DNA from: Bacteroidales bacterium UBA5197
Lineage (GTDB): Bacteria > Bacteroidota > Bacteroidia > Bacteroidales > Lentimicrobiaceae
Assembly: GCA_002412885.1 (NCBI GenBank)
Contig: DHVX01000071.1
Span: forward strand, 85,982 to 149,981
DNA length: 64,000 nucleotides
Direction: 5' to 3'
Shown here: piece after piece, positions 8,775 through 17,058 of the stretch
How positions within the stretch are numbered: the first letter of the stretch is position 1
How the letters are laid out: each line of letters opens with the position of its first letter
Translations under genes and position numbers: made by a program
Notes under the pieces: model-generated
What the model was told of the DNA's origin: nothing
The model's database searches: none
The model's input: the letters and a program-made list of their open reading frames with translations, nothing else

Positions 8775-9614
8775 ATGAAAACACTTCAACTCATTCCGGC
8801 TGTTCGCGACATCAGATTTTTATCTTTACTGATTATTACGGTACTTTTTTCATCCATCAATCTTCAACTCAAAGCACAGCCTGATTCCGGAAAGTGGCAG
8901 GCAATCTTCGACAAACACGATGCAACCGGAACATTTGTTTTGTATTCAAGCAAAGCTGATAGTTTCTTTATTTACAATCCCGAAAGGGCAAATACCCGAT
9001 TCCTTCCGGCCTCTACATTTAAAATTCCAAACTCGCTGATTGGCTTTGAAACAGGCGTAATTTCGGATCCTCATGAAGTTTTTATCTGGAATGGAACTGA
9101 TTACGGATATCAGGCATGGAACAAGGATTTAAGTCTGAGAGATGCATTCAGGTTATCGGCTGTGTGGGTATATCAGGAAATTGCACGACGCGTTGGGCGC
9201 GAATCCATGGAATACTGGTTGCAGGAAATAAACTATGGAAATATGCTCACCGGTCCGCACATCGATAAGTTCTGGCTGGAAGGAGACATTGCCATTTCTC
9301 CTGTGGAACAAATCGGGATTCTGCGAAAACTGCAAGCCGGGCAACTTCCTTTCAAAACTGAGAATCAAAAGCTTGTAAAAGAAATTATGCTGATCAAGCA
9401 GACCGATACACATCACTTGTATGCAAAGACTGGCTGGGCAGCCAGAATCAAAAACTCCATTGGCTGGTATGTAGGGTTTGTAGAAACACCGTTTGATACG
9501 TGGTTCTTCGCACTGAATATTGATATGCGAAAACCATCCGATCAGGATGCACGCATCGCAATATCTATGGAAATACTTGAAAAATCAGGAATATTTCCTG
9601 TTTCTGATAACTGA
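8775..9614 (+). CDS. Class D (OXA-like) serine beta-lactamase
   Basis: This 279-residue protein has an N-terminal signal/anchor (residues ~13-34). All class D active-site motifs are present in order: S80-T-F-K83 (nucleophile and carbamylatable Lys), S128-A-V130, Y154-G-N156, W167 followed by Leu-Glu-Gly, and K218-T-G220. Family members hydrolyse penicillins and some carbapenems in the periplasm. The length and motif spacing fit OXA enzymes rather than BlaR/MecR sensor domains, because no membrane-sensor part is present. It is a lone gene with no integron or transposase nearby and composition like its neighbours, so it is probably an intrinsic chromosomal enzyme. Its spectrum cannot be told from the sequence. 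The stop abuts the convergent aroB stop (9614/9615). Confidence 0.9.
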   Translation: MKTLQLIPAVRDIRFLSLLIITVLFSSINLQLKAQPDSGKWQAIFDKHDATGTFVLYSSKADSFFIYNPERANTRFLPASTFKIPNSLIGFETGVISDPHEVFIWNGTDYGYQAWNKDLSLRDAFRLSAVWVYQEIARRVGRESMEYWLQEINYGNMLTGPHIDKFWLEGDIAISPVEQIGILRKLQAGQLPFKTENQKLVKEIMLIKQTDTHHLYAKTGWAARIKNSIGWYVGFVETPFDTWFFALNIDMRKPSDQDARIAISMEILEKSGIFPVSDN

Positions 9615-10715
9615 TTACTCCACCAATCGACCGAAATCGGTAAATCTGAACAATGCTTCTCTCACCAGTGCAGTTTCGCATTTCTGCCCTTCTACTGAAT
9701 TGCCGATACCTTTGAGAAGAGTGAGCATAAGCCGCCCTTTTTCATTTTTCTTGTCGTAATTGGTAATTTCAACCAGCTCATCAATGGCTTCAGTAGGGAT
9801 CTTATAATGGTTGAAATTGAGCAAAATCTGTTTGACAACTTCATCGCGTTGCTCATGACTGAAACCGATAGTCCGGTAAGAAATATAAGCTTCGCAGATC
9901 ATGCCCATTGCAATGGCTTCGCCATGGGTAAGTGGATTTTCGTCGTTGCGCAGCGAATAGGTTTCGAAAGCATGACCCATGGTGTGCCCGAAATTCAGCT
10001 TGCGGCGCACATTCATTTCTTCAGGATCTTTATTTACTATATCGCCCTTTATTTCAATGGCTTCAATAATCAGGTCTTCCCAGTTGCTGATAACTGCCAT
10101 TGGAATTTTAATCAAACGGTTCCAGAAAGTCGCATCGGCAATAAGTGCATGTTTCAGCATTTCGGCATAGCCAGAGAGCAACTGACGGTGAGGTAGTGTT
10201 GACAAAAATCCCGGCCATACGTAAACGCCTTTTGAAGCAGAAAATAGTCCGATCTGATTCTTCAGCGAATAGAGATCAACTCCTGTTTTTCCGCCAAGTG
10301 AAGCATCGATCATACCCATCAGTGAGGTAGGAACATTTAAATAATCCATTCCCCGGTGAAAAACCGAAGCCGCAAATCCACCCAGATCTGTGATCATGCC
10401 ACCGCCAAGGTTTATCAGCAACGACCTGCGATTGCCTCCGGCAACAGCCATTTCATTCCACACCCGCTCACAGGTTTCGAGGGTTTTAAACTCCTCCCCG
10501 TGACTCACTACAATCGTGGCGGCCGATGAAAGCTGAGGGATAAAACTGGTAAGAACCGGAAAACAATGCTTGATGGTGTTTTCATCTGCAAGCACAAAAA
10601 TAATTTCCTTGTTCGAAAAATTTCCGGTAAGGTGTGCTTTCAGCTCTTCAAGTGCTGACTGCCCGACAAAAACAGGGCTTCCTGCTATTTTGAACTTATG
10701 AATCTTTTTTGCCAT
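9615..10715 (-). CDS. aroB: 3-dehydroquinate synthase
   Basis: This is the second step of the shikimate pathway, converting DAHP to 3-dehydroquinate with NAD+ and a divalent metal. The 366-residue protein carries the family signatures: GGGMITDLGGFAAS (NAD-binding glycine-rich loop), SLGGKTGVD, the metal ligand region GYAEMLKHALI, and NFGHTMGHAFE with metal-binding histidines. The length is normal. The ATG at 10715 is preceded on its strand by TAAGTTTG with only four bases between, suggesting a very short or absent leader. It stands alone among aromatic pathway genes in this window. Confidence 0.96.
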   Translation of the reverse strand: MAKKIHKFKIAGSPVFVGQSALEELKAHLTGNFSNKEIIFVLADENTIKHCFPVLTSFIPQLSSAATIVVSHGEEFKTLETCERVWNEMAVAGGNRRSLLINLGGGMITDLGGFAASVFHRGMDYLNVPTSLMGMIDASLGGKTGVDLYSLKNQIGLFSASKGVYVWPGFLSTLPHRQLLSGYAEMLKHALIADATFWNRLIKIPMAVISNWEDLIIEAIEIKGDIVNKDPEEMNVRRKLNFGHTMGHAFETYSLRNDENPLTHGEAIAMGMICEAYISYRTIGFSHEQRDEVVKQILLNFNHYKIPTEAIDELVEITNYDKKNEKGRLMLTLLKGIGNSVEGQKCETALVREALFRFTDFGRLVE

Positions 10716-10719
10716 AGTG

Positions 10720-10727
10720 CAAACTTA
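10720..10727 (-). promoter_or_regulatory. Probable -7 box of aroB (TAAGTTTG), nearly leaderless
   Basis: On the minus strand TAAGTTTG is followed by CACT and then the aroB ATG. It matches the Bacteroidetes TAnnTTTG -7 consensus. No clear TTG -33 element was found at the usual spacing. Confidence 0.5.
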
Positions 10728-10800
10728 CATCAAGTTTTGTGAAAAATATTAAAAAACAGTTAATATTGTTTCAAATGTACAATTTATTTGCCCGATTGAC

Positions 10801-10808
10801 TAATTTTG
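10801..10808 (+). promoter_or_regulatory. Possible -7 box of proline dehydrogenase gene (TAATTTTG)
   Basis: The TAATTTTG matches TAnnTTTG and lies 30 bases before the ATG at 10839. A longer reading from the in-frame TTG inside this box would be unlikely. No well-spaced -33 TTG was found. Confidence 0.4.
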
Positions 10809-10838
10809 ATTTTTGAAAAAACGGGGGTAAACAAAGCC

Positions 10839-12017
10839 ATGGAACTAAACCTAAACAACACGGAAATTGCGTTCAAGATAAAGAGCAACAAAGATTTAAA
10901 AAGGGCACTCTTTTTATTCAATGCCATTTCACAGCCTTTTATGGTTAAACTGGGAAACGTTTTTACCAGAATTGCATTACGCTTAAAGGCTCCGATTGCC
11001 TGGGTCATAAAACCTACCATATATAAACACTTTGTTGGTGGTGAAACAATTGAAGAATGTATTTCAACAGTTGACAAACTCAAAGGTTTTAAAGTTCATT
11101 CTATTCTTGATTATTCGGTTGAAGGTGGCAATGATGAAGAAAGCATTCATGCCACAATGCTTGAAACACTTAAATCTATCCGCAACGCAGCTACCAACCC
11201 CGCAATTCCATTCGCAGTATTTAAACCCACCGCTTTTGCCAATCAGCATTTGTTTGAACATGCTGATCCTATCAAACCGCTTGAAGGAGAGATGGAGAAA
11301 GAATTTTATCGTTTCAGATCGAGGGTGAATATTCTGTGCAACGAAGCCTTTAAATATAATGTTCCCCTTATGGTTGATGCTGAAGACAGCTGGTATCAGC
11401 ATCTGGTTGACGACACTGTGCTTGAAATGATGAAGCGTTACAACCGCGAAAAAGCCATTGTTTTCAACACACTTCAGATGTATCGCGCCGACCGGCTTGA
11501 GTTTCTGAAAAGAAGCATTGAAGAAGCCCGTGAAGACAATTTCTACCTGGGATTGAAATTTGTAAGAGGCGCATATATGGAGAAAGAGCGTTTGCGTGCT
11601 TTTGAAAAAGGATACCCCTCTCCTATTCATCCCGATAAGGCTGCGACCGACGAAGCTTTCAATACTGCCTTGCGTATTTCGATTGAGAATGCCGATATCG
11701 CGAGTATTTTCTGCGGTTCGCACAACGAGAAAAGTAACCTGCTGTTTGCCGAAGCCATTAAAGCAAATAACTATTCACTTGACGATAACAGGTTCTGGTT
11801 TTCACAGCTATACGGCATGAGCGACCACATAAGTTTTAATCTGGCCGATGCCGGATACAATGTCACCAAGTACATACCCTATGGACCAGTAAATTCGGTG
11901 ATGCCCTATTTACTTCGCAGAGCCGAAGAAAACACATCGGTATCCGGGCAAACCAGCCGCGAGCTGAGTCTGATCAGAAGCGAAATCAAACGGAGAAAGC
12001 AATCTGCGAAAAACTGA
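10839..12017 (+). CDS. Proline dehydrogenase (single-domain)
   Basis: This FAD enzyme oxidises proline to 1-pyrroline-5-carboxylate. It is 392 residues from the ATG at 10839; an in-frame TTG at 10806 lies inside a promoter-like box and was not used. Family motifs are visible: MVDAEDSWYQ, GLKFVRGAYMEKER (substrate and FAD contacts), CGSHNEKSN and the C-terminal PYLLRRAEEN signature. It is the stand-alone Bacteroidetes form, without the P5C dehydrogenase half of the fused PutA. A proline symporter gene lies at 44546-45985, so both uptake and the first oxidation step are in the window. A perfect 28-base palindrome follows at 12071. Confidence 0.93.
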   Translation: MELNLNNTEIAFKIKSNKDLKRALFLFNAISQPFMVKLGNVFTRIALRLKAPIAWVIKPTIYKHFVGGETIEECISTVDKLKGFKVHSILDYSVEGGNDEESIHATMLETLKSIRNAATNPAIPFAVFKPTAFANQHLFEHADPIKPLEGEMEKEFYRFRSRVNILCNEAFKYNVPLMVDAEDSWYQHLVDDTVLEMMKRYNREKAIVFNTLQMYRADRLEFLKRSIEEAREDNFYLGLKFVRGAYMEKERLRAFEKGYPSPIHPDKAATDEAFNTALRISIENADIASIFCGSHNEKSNLLFAEAIKANNYSLDDNRFWFSQLYGMSDHISFNLADAGYNVTKYIPYGPVNSVMPYLLRRAEENTSVSGQTSRELSLIRSEIKRRKQSAKN

Positions 12018-12070
12018 TTTTTATAAATGTGCTTCGACTTTGATACCTGTGAAAGATTGTTCGTTTTGTC

Positions 12071-12098
12071 CTTCGTTCCGATAGCTATCGGAACGAAG
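12071..12098. repeat. Perfect 28-base palindrome
   Basis: The two halves are exact reverse complements, with CTTCGTTCCG on one side, GATAGCTATC at the centre and CGGAACGAAG on the other. It lies 54 bases after the proline dehydrogenase stop and could fold into a strong hairpin, perhaps ending transcription, although only a weak T-run follows. Confidence 0.9.
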
Positions 12099-12161
12099 TG
12101 TTTAAACGCTTGATTTAACTGTCATCTCCGCATTATGCTCAATTTTTTTTTTGAGTTACAA

Positions 12162-12259
12162 CTCAGGATGACATCGTATAGAGTTGATAACGTAAGTATT
12201 AAAGAGAATAATTGCTCCCCTAACACGAATGTCACACTGAGCGGAGTCGAAGTGCTTTT
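12162..12259 (+). mobile_element. MITE-like dispersed repeat, copy A
   Basis: The first 85 bases align without gaps to the reverse complement of 46075-46159 at about 74 matching positions. The shared core includes ACATCGTATAGAG and AATGTCACACTGAGCGGAG. The right end reads CTGAGCGGAGTCGAAG. No open frame or transposase is present, so it is either a non-autonomous element or a REP-like repeat. Confidence 0.7.
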
Positions 12260-12464
12260 GATCCGGTTTCAGCCTTTCATCACAACATTACACTCCGTTT
12301 TTCTTAAGTCTCAACTCAAGAAGACTGCCAGTCTGAGCCTGAATGCCGTTTTTGACGTTTGATCCGGGTTCTCCATTCCATCCATTCAACCTCTTAAACC
12401 ATAGATTCAACAGCTTAATTTCCGCATTCACCGATTTTCATTCTATACACCGATGGTATCAGGG

Positions 12465-12472
12465 TATTTTTG
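12465..12472 (+). promoter_or_regulatory. Possible -7 box (TATTTTTG) of the barrel/TonB/DUF4249 unit
   Basis: The TATTTTTG matches TAnnTTTG and lies 30 bases upstream of the ATG at 12503. It would drive the three-gene unit ending at 16480. No convincing -33 element was seen. Confidence 0.4.
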
Positions 12473-12502
12473 CTGCAATATTCGGCAAAATATCATCTGA
12501 TT

Positions 12503-13192
12503 ATGAAAAAACTCAACACCTTTACACCGATTCTGTTGCTCATTCTGGCGCTGCTTTATGCTGTTTTCGGGATGTCGCAAACCGAAAATAAAACAGGCTT
12601 TCTGCTTTCCGGCATCGAAACCCGGATTACCGGATTTGCAGGGCCATCGCTCAGCATTTCAGAAATAAAAAACAAACCTGCATTGTTCAAAGGCGGCAGC
12701 GGTGGAATAATTGTAAACAGAAATTTCTTTGCCGGAGCTTTCGCGGAAACACATGCAGGTTCGCACAACACCGGCCGGTTAAGCCTTACGCTGGGCAACA
12801 GGCAGACAGTCACCTATTCAAACCTCAGAACTAACTTTGGCTTTGCCGGGCTGATGTTCGGATATATCCGTCAAAAAACCGAAAACTTCAGGCTTCAGGC
12901 GGGCATGGGAATTGCGCTGGGCAGCATCAGCCTGTCAGAAAATGATTACCGGCTTGACTTTCGCGAAAACATAATAAATGATGGCGTGTTTGTAATAATA
13001 CCCAAAGCTGAAGCCGGATTCAGACTTTTTCCTTTTATCAGAACCACTTTAGGACTTGGTTACCGTATAGTCAGAGGAACAGGCAGAACAACTGCAACTT
13101 CAGAGGGAACTATAAAAAAATGCCTGAATAACAAAGACTTCTCAGGACCGTTGGTATCAATCAGCATCCATATGGGAAACTTTAATTCCTGA
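12503..13192 (+). CDS. Secreted barrel-like protein upstream of TonB receptor
   Basis: This 229-residue protein has a signal peptide (MKKLNTF..., hydrophobic to about residue 24, then SQ). The start is the ATG at 12503; an upstream in-frame TTG overlaps a promoter-like box. The mature part has alternating strands and glycine turns (FGYIRQKT, RLQAGMGIALG, FRLFPFIRTTLGLGYRI) resembling a small outer-membrane beta-barrel of the OmpW/OmpA kind. No family is assigned with certainty. It is followed after 45 bases by the TonB receptor, and the three genes look like one operon. Confidence 0.72.
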   Translation: MKKLNTFTPILLLILALLYAVFGMSQTENKTGFLLSGIETRITGFAGPSLSISEIKNKPALFKGGSGGIIVNRNFFAGAFAETHAGSHNTGRLSLTLGNRQTVTYSNLRTNFGFAGLMFGYIRQKTENFRLQAGMGIALGSISLSENDYRLDFRENIINDGVFVIIPKAEAGFRLFPFIRTTLGLGYRIVRGTGRTTATSEGTIKKCLNNKDFSGPLVSISIHMGNFNS

Positions 13193-13237
13193 GACAAGAA
13201 CAAAACTAAAGCAGCTATAAAAACAACCAACTAAAAG

Positions 13238-15592
13238 ATGAACAAAACATTTTACTTACTCTTATTGCTTCTCCTTCCTGCTTTTGCTGCTTTCGCCGAC
13301 ACAGAGCCGGAAACCCCCGGAAGCAAACGATTTACCATCAGTGGAAACATCAGAGACAAAGAATCTGGCGAAGAATTGCTGGGTGCAACCATTTACGTGC
13401 ATGAACTGAAAACCGGCACTGTCACCAATCAGTATGGGTTTTACTCACTCAGCCTGAACCCCGGCGAATACAAAATCACTATTTCATTTATCGGTTTCAC
13501 TCCCATTGAAAAGCTGATACAGATGCGTGAAAACATCACGCTGAACGTTGAAATGGCTCCTGCTCGTCAGCAACTCAGCGAAGTGGTTATTACCGGCGAA
13601 AGGCCAGGCGACAACATCCGTAAACCCGAAATGAGCGTAGTGAGAATGGACATTAAAACCATAAACCGCATTCCGGCACTTATGGGCGAAGTTGATATCA
13701 TCAAAGCCATTCAATTGCTTCCGGGCGTTCAATCCACCTCCGAAGGGTCATCGGGGTTCAGCGTAAGGGGCGGAAGTCCTGATCAGAACCTGATCCTCCT
13801 CGACGAAGCCATTGTTTATAATGCTTCCCATCTTCTGGGATTTTTCTCGGTTTTCAACAACGATGCCATCAAGGATGTAACCTTATATAAGGGTGATATT
13901 CCGGCTTCTTATGGTGGAAGACTTTCGTCGATACTCGACATCAGAATGAAAGACGGAAACTCAAAAAAGTTTGCCGGCGCCGGTGGTATTGGAACCATCT
14001 CAAGCCGCCTGACGCTTGAAGGTCCGGTAATCGAAGACAAAACATCATTTCTGCTGGCAGGCCGCCGCACCTATGTTGATATTTTTCTTCCTTTTGCAAA
14101 AAACGAGGATATCCGCGACAACGTACTCTACTTTTACGACCTGAATGCCAAAATCAACCATAAAATCAACGACAGAAACAGGCTTTACCTTTCGGGATAT
14201 TTTGGCCGCGATGTTTTCAGCAATGAATTCGCTCGTATGAGCCTCGGCAATCAGACCGGTACATTGAGATGGAACCACCTCTTTTCGCAGAAATTATTTT
14301 CCAATTTCACTCTCATTCAAAGTATGTATGATTATGAACTGGGAACAGCGGAGGGCAATGCAAATTCGTTTATCTGGAAATCGAAAATGCAGAATCAAAG
14401 CCTGAAGGGTGATTTTACATGGTACATAAATCCCGATCACACGCTTCGTTTCGGGGTGTTGGGCATTAGACATACTTTCGATCCGGGTTTTGCCAGAGGA
14501 ACAGGCAGCGAAAGCCTTTTCACCGAGTACAGACTCCCGCTGAACTACGCGATGGAATACGGCGTTTACATCAACAATGAGCATAAAATAAGCAGTAAAG
14601 TCGTGATCAAATACGGACTCCGTTTATCGGCTTTTCAGAATACCGGAGTTGCCACCATTTATAATTACGACTCCGATTTCAATGCCATTGATTCTGTGCT
14701 GTATGGCAAAGGAAAAATCATCAATACCTATATTGCTCCGGAACCGAGGATTGGGCTCAATTACGTGATTAATCCTGCATCTTCTGTAAAGGCAAGCTAT
14801 TCCCGAACAGTGCAATATGTGCATCTGGCGCAAAACTCAACCGCCGGAACTCCGCTTGATTTATGGTTTCCGAGTAGTCCGAATGTAAAACCGCAGAAAG
14901 CTGATCAGCTGGCTGTGGGCTACTTCAGGAATTTTAAGGGCAATGCGTTTGAAACTTCCGCCGAAGTCTATTACAAGAACATGTATGATGTAATCGACTT
15001 TAAGGACAATGCTGAATTGCTGCTTAACCCTAAACTGGAAGGAGAGCTCCGCACCGGTAAAGGCTGGTCGTATGGAATGGAAATTATGGTAAAAAAGAAC
15101 ATCGGCAAGCTGAATGGTTGGGTCAGTTACACCCTGTCGGCAACCCGCAGGCAAATTGAAGGCATAAACGAAGGAAATAGCTATCGCGCTCCGTATGAGA
15201 AGCCACACAACATTTCGGTGATTATAAATTATGAGTTCTCCGAAAGGGCTGTTTTATCATCAACCTGGGTTTATTCAACCGGTTCGCCCGTTACTTTCCC
15301 AACAGGGCGTGCAGTGATCGGCAATGTAATTGTCCCCATTTACAGCGACCGCAATTCATACCGTTTGCCCGATTATCATCGCCTTGATGTTTCATTCACT
15401 TACAAAAACAAGATCAGGGAAAACCGAACGTGGCAGGGAGAATGGAATTTTTCGGTTTACAATGCTTACGGGCGAAAAAATGCCTGGGCCATCAACTTCC
15501 AGCAGGACCCGGTTAATCCATATGTTACTTATGCCGAAAAAACCTACCTGTTCAGCATTATTCCTTCAATAACCTACAACTTTAAGTTCTGA
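13238..15592 (+). CDS. TonB-dependent outer-membrane receptor with carboxypeptidase-like regulatory domain
   Basis: This 784-residue protein has a signal peptide (residues 1-20). Residues ~30-115 are a CarboxypepD_reg-like domain (ISGNIRDKESGEELLGATI, GFYSLSLNPGEYKI). A plug domain follows at ~125-240 (GFSVRGGSPDQNLILLDEAIVYN, SILDIRMKDG), then the long beta-barrel to a C-terminal aromatic residue. Such receptors import ligands across the outer membrane using TonB energy. It lacks the size (about 1000 residues) of SusC proteins. Its partner is the DUF4249 lipoprotein 21 bases downstream, a common pairing in Bacteroidetes whose ligand is unknown. Confidence 0.93.
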   Translation: MNKTFYLLLLLLLPAFAAFADTEPETPGSKRFTISGNIRDKESGEELLGATIYVHELKTGTVTNQYGFYSLSLNPGEYKITISFIGFTPIEKLIQMRENITLNVEMAPARQQLSEVVITGERPGDNIRKPEMSVVRMDIKTINRIPALMGEVDIIKAIQLLPGVQSTSEGSSGFSVRGGSPDQNLILLDEAIVYNASHLLGFFSVFNNDAIKDVTLYKGDIPASYGGRLSSILDIRMKDGNSKKFAGAGGIGTISSRLTLEGPVIEDKTSFLLAGRRTYVDIFLPFAKNEDIRDNVLYFYDLNAKINHKINDRNRLYLSGYFGRDVFSNEFARMSLGNQTGTLRWNHLFSQKLFSNFTLIQSMYDYELGTAEGNANSFIWKSKMQNQSLKGDFTWYINPDHTLRFGVLGIRHTFDPGFARGTGSESLFTEYRLPLNYAMEYGVYINNEHKISSKVVIKYGLRLSAFQNTGVATIYNYDSDFNAIDSVLYGKGKIINTYIAPEPRIGLNYVINPASSVKASYSRTVQYVHLAQNSTAGTPLDLWFPSSPNVKPQKADQLAVGYFRNFKGNAFETSAEVYYKNMYDVIDFKDNAELLLNPKLEGELRTGKGWSYGMEIMVKKNIGKLNGWVSYTLSATRRQIEGINEGNSYRAPYEKPHNISVIINYEFSERAVLSSTWVYSTGSPVTFPTGRAVIGNVIVPIYSDRNSYRLPDYHRLDVSFTYKNKIRENRTWQGEWNFSVYNAYGRKNAWAINFQQDPVNPYVTYAEKTYLFSIIPSITYNFKF

Positions 15593-15613
15593 TACGCTAA
15601 AACCACGAACAAA

Positions 15614-16480
15614 ATGAAAACTCTGAATATAAAACCCCTGTTTATAAAAGCTTTTGGCATTGTTGCTGCAACATTAATCATGGCATCGTGCACCGAAAAA
15701 ATTGACATTGAGCTGGATGAAAGTTATACCCGTCTAGTGGTAGAAGGAAGTATAACCACCGATACTACGGCTCATATAATCAGACTGACCCGTTCAACCA
15801 GCTACTTTTTTCCTGAACAGGCGCCCGGTGTCAGCGGGGCAGAGTTGACTATTGACGATGGCTCAAACCTTATCACACTTAGCGAAACAGAACCAGGAAC
15901 CTATGCAACACCAACTGATTTTCATGGTTTGCCAGGACGTTACTACACACTCAATATAAAATTATCAGAACCCATCGGAGGGTATGACAATTACACCGCC
16001 AGTTCATATATGAACTTCCCGGCACCCCTTGATTCCATAAAAGCAGTATTCAGAAGCGAATGGGGGCCAGACGGATTTTATGAAATTACCTGTTATGTGC
16101 AGGACTCGTCAAGCGTTGATTTTTATATGTTTAACGTGTTCAAAAACGGAGAATTGATATCAGACACGCTGAATAAGGTATTTGTTACCGATGACCGTTT
16201 TTATAACGGAAATTATACCAACGGGATAGGCATCGGATATCTTAACCAGTCGTATGAAAGGCAAAAAGTTAACCCCGGGGATGTACTCGCTATAGAAAGT
16301 GCACGCATCACAGAAGAGTATTTCAAATTCGTAACTCAACTACAAATACAATCGGGATATCAGAGTCCGCTTTTCAGTGGACCGCCGTCAAACATCAAAG
16401 GAAATATCAGCAATGGCGGCATTGGATTTTTTGCTGCATATCCGGTAAGCTATACCACAACAATTGCTGAAAGTAACTGA
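15614..16480 (+). CDS. DUF4249 lipoprotein, TonB-receptor partner
   Basis: This 288-residue lipoprotein has its lipobox ending MASC at residue 26, then TEKIDIELDE. The DUF4249 pattern is visible: LVVEGSITTD, RLTRSTSYF, AELTIDDG and YTLNIKL, followed by a C-terminal half with the NVFKNGE and IESARITEEYFKF segments. DUF4249 proteins regularly follow a short TonB receptor, much as SusD follows SusC, and are thought to be the surface lid or ligand-binding partner. That role is inferred from the arrangement. It closes the three-gene unit; the next gene is 147 bases on. Confidence 0.85.
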   Translation: MKTLNIKPLFIKAFGIVAATLIMASCTEKIDIELDESYTRLVVEGSITTDTTAHIIRLTRSTSYFFPEQAPGVSGAELTIDDGSNLITLSETEPGTYATPTDFHGLPGRYYTLNIKLSEPIGGYDNYTASSYMNFPAPLDSIKAVFRSEWGPDGFYEITCYVQDSSSVDFYMFNVFKNGELISDTLNKVFVTDDRFYNGNYTNGIGIGYLNQSYERQKVNPGDVLAIESARITEEYFKFVTQLQIQSGYQSPLFSGPPSNIKGNISNGGIGFFAAYPVSYTTTIAESN

Positions 16481-16627
16481 TGCGGAATCCGCTATCTAGC
16501 TGGCTTTCAACTGCATTAAAATTACCTTAAATCGGCAAAATCCATACAACAATTTACATCCTGCTGCGTTATCTCTGCAATCGATTGCGCTAATATAAAT
16601 TCAACATACTTTTAAATCTGAATTGCT

Positions 16628-16819
16628 ATGCTGGAGTACACAAAAACCATTTTGCAAAAAGTCAGTTTCAACCGTGATCTTTTCAGGAAAGAGCTGATAA
16701 AATCGAAACGATGGTTGCGCAGGGAAGAATTAATTCTTCTTCAGATCTGGTGTCTTGTCACATTTAATGACTCTTACAGTGACATTATTCGTGAAGTATT
16801 CTACGGTATTTCCCGATAA
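16628..16819 (+). CDS. Small basic protein, function unknown
   Basis: This 63-residue protein starts MLEYTKTILQKVSF and is rich in Lys, Arg, Leu and Trp. It has a short motif SKRWLRREELILLQIWCL and no signal peptide. Small proteins of this kind seem familiar from Bacteroidetes genomes, but I know no function. Reality is supported by an ATG start, by codon use like its neighbours, and by a strong intrinsic terminator 24 bases after the stop. It appears to be a monocistronic unit. Confidence 0.6.
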   Translation: MLEYTKTILQKVSFNRDLFRKELIKSKRWLRREELILLQIWCLVTFNDSYSDIIREVFYGISR

Positions 16820-16842
16820 GGGAGATTTTTGGTGTTAACGAT

Positions 16843-16864
16843 AAAGGCCCTTCTACGGGCCTTT
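16843..16864 (+). terminator. Rho-independent terminator of the small protein gene
   Basis: An eight-base-pair perfect stem AAAGGCCC/GGGCCTTT with loop TTCTAC is followed by ATTATTTTTT. It ends transcription of the 63-residue gene before the MutS-like gene. Confidence 0.9.
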
Positions 16865-16987
16865 ATTATTTTTTGAAACCGGAGCAAATGATTGAGAAAA
16901 AATCATAATCCAACGCATAGTTTGGATCTGTAAAAACATCTTATATTTGGATTGAAAATCAGATATTCACTTTAGGTTATAGAACTA

Positions 16988-16995
16988 TAATTTTG
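16988..16995 (+). promoter_or_regulatory. Possible -7 box of MutS-like gene (TAATTTTG)
   Basis: This matches TAnnTTTG and lies 71 bases before the preferred ATG at 17059. Because the in-frame TTG at 16993 is inside it, that longer start is unlikely. Confidence 0.35.
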
Positions 16996-17058
16996 CCTGG
17001 GTGCCCGTTTGGAACAATGTTGACAAATCGCAAAAACAATAAATCTAAAAGAATCCCA

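Larger units (their letters stand above)
12018..12502. other. Intergenic region with palindrome and MITE-like repeat, no gene
   Basis: This 485-base gap holds the 28-base palindrome (12071-12098), a T-run with a TGAGTT/AACTCA inverted pair (12152-12165), the dispersed repeat copy A (12162-12259) and a possible -7 box (12465). A short open frame at 12135-12362 crosses the repeat and is not credible. Confidence 0.65.

Noticed and set aside
8775..9614. Class D enzyme as a BlaR/MecR-type sensor domain
   Set aside because: It has no long membrane-spanning signalling part and is the size of a free enzyme.
9807..10196. 129-codon open frame antisense to aroB
   Set aside because: It is a shadow frame without domain or context support.
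11064..11723. 219-codon open frame antisense to proline dehydrogenase
   Set aside because: It lies wholly opposite a confident gene, shows no domain or signal, and is typical of a shadow frame.
12135..12362. Small open frame across MITE-like copy A
   Set aside because: It crosses repeat sequence and has no protein-like pattern.
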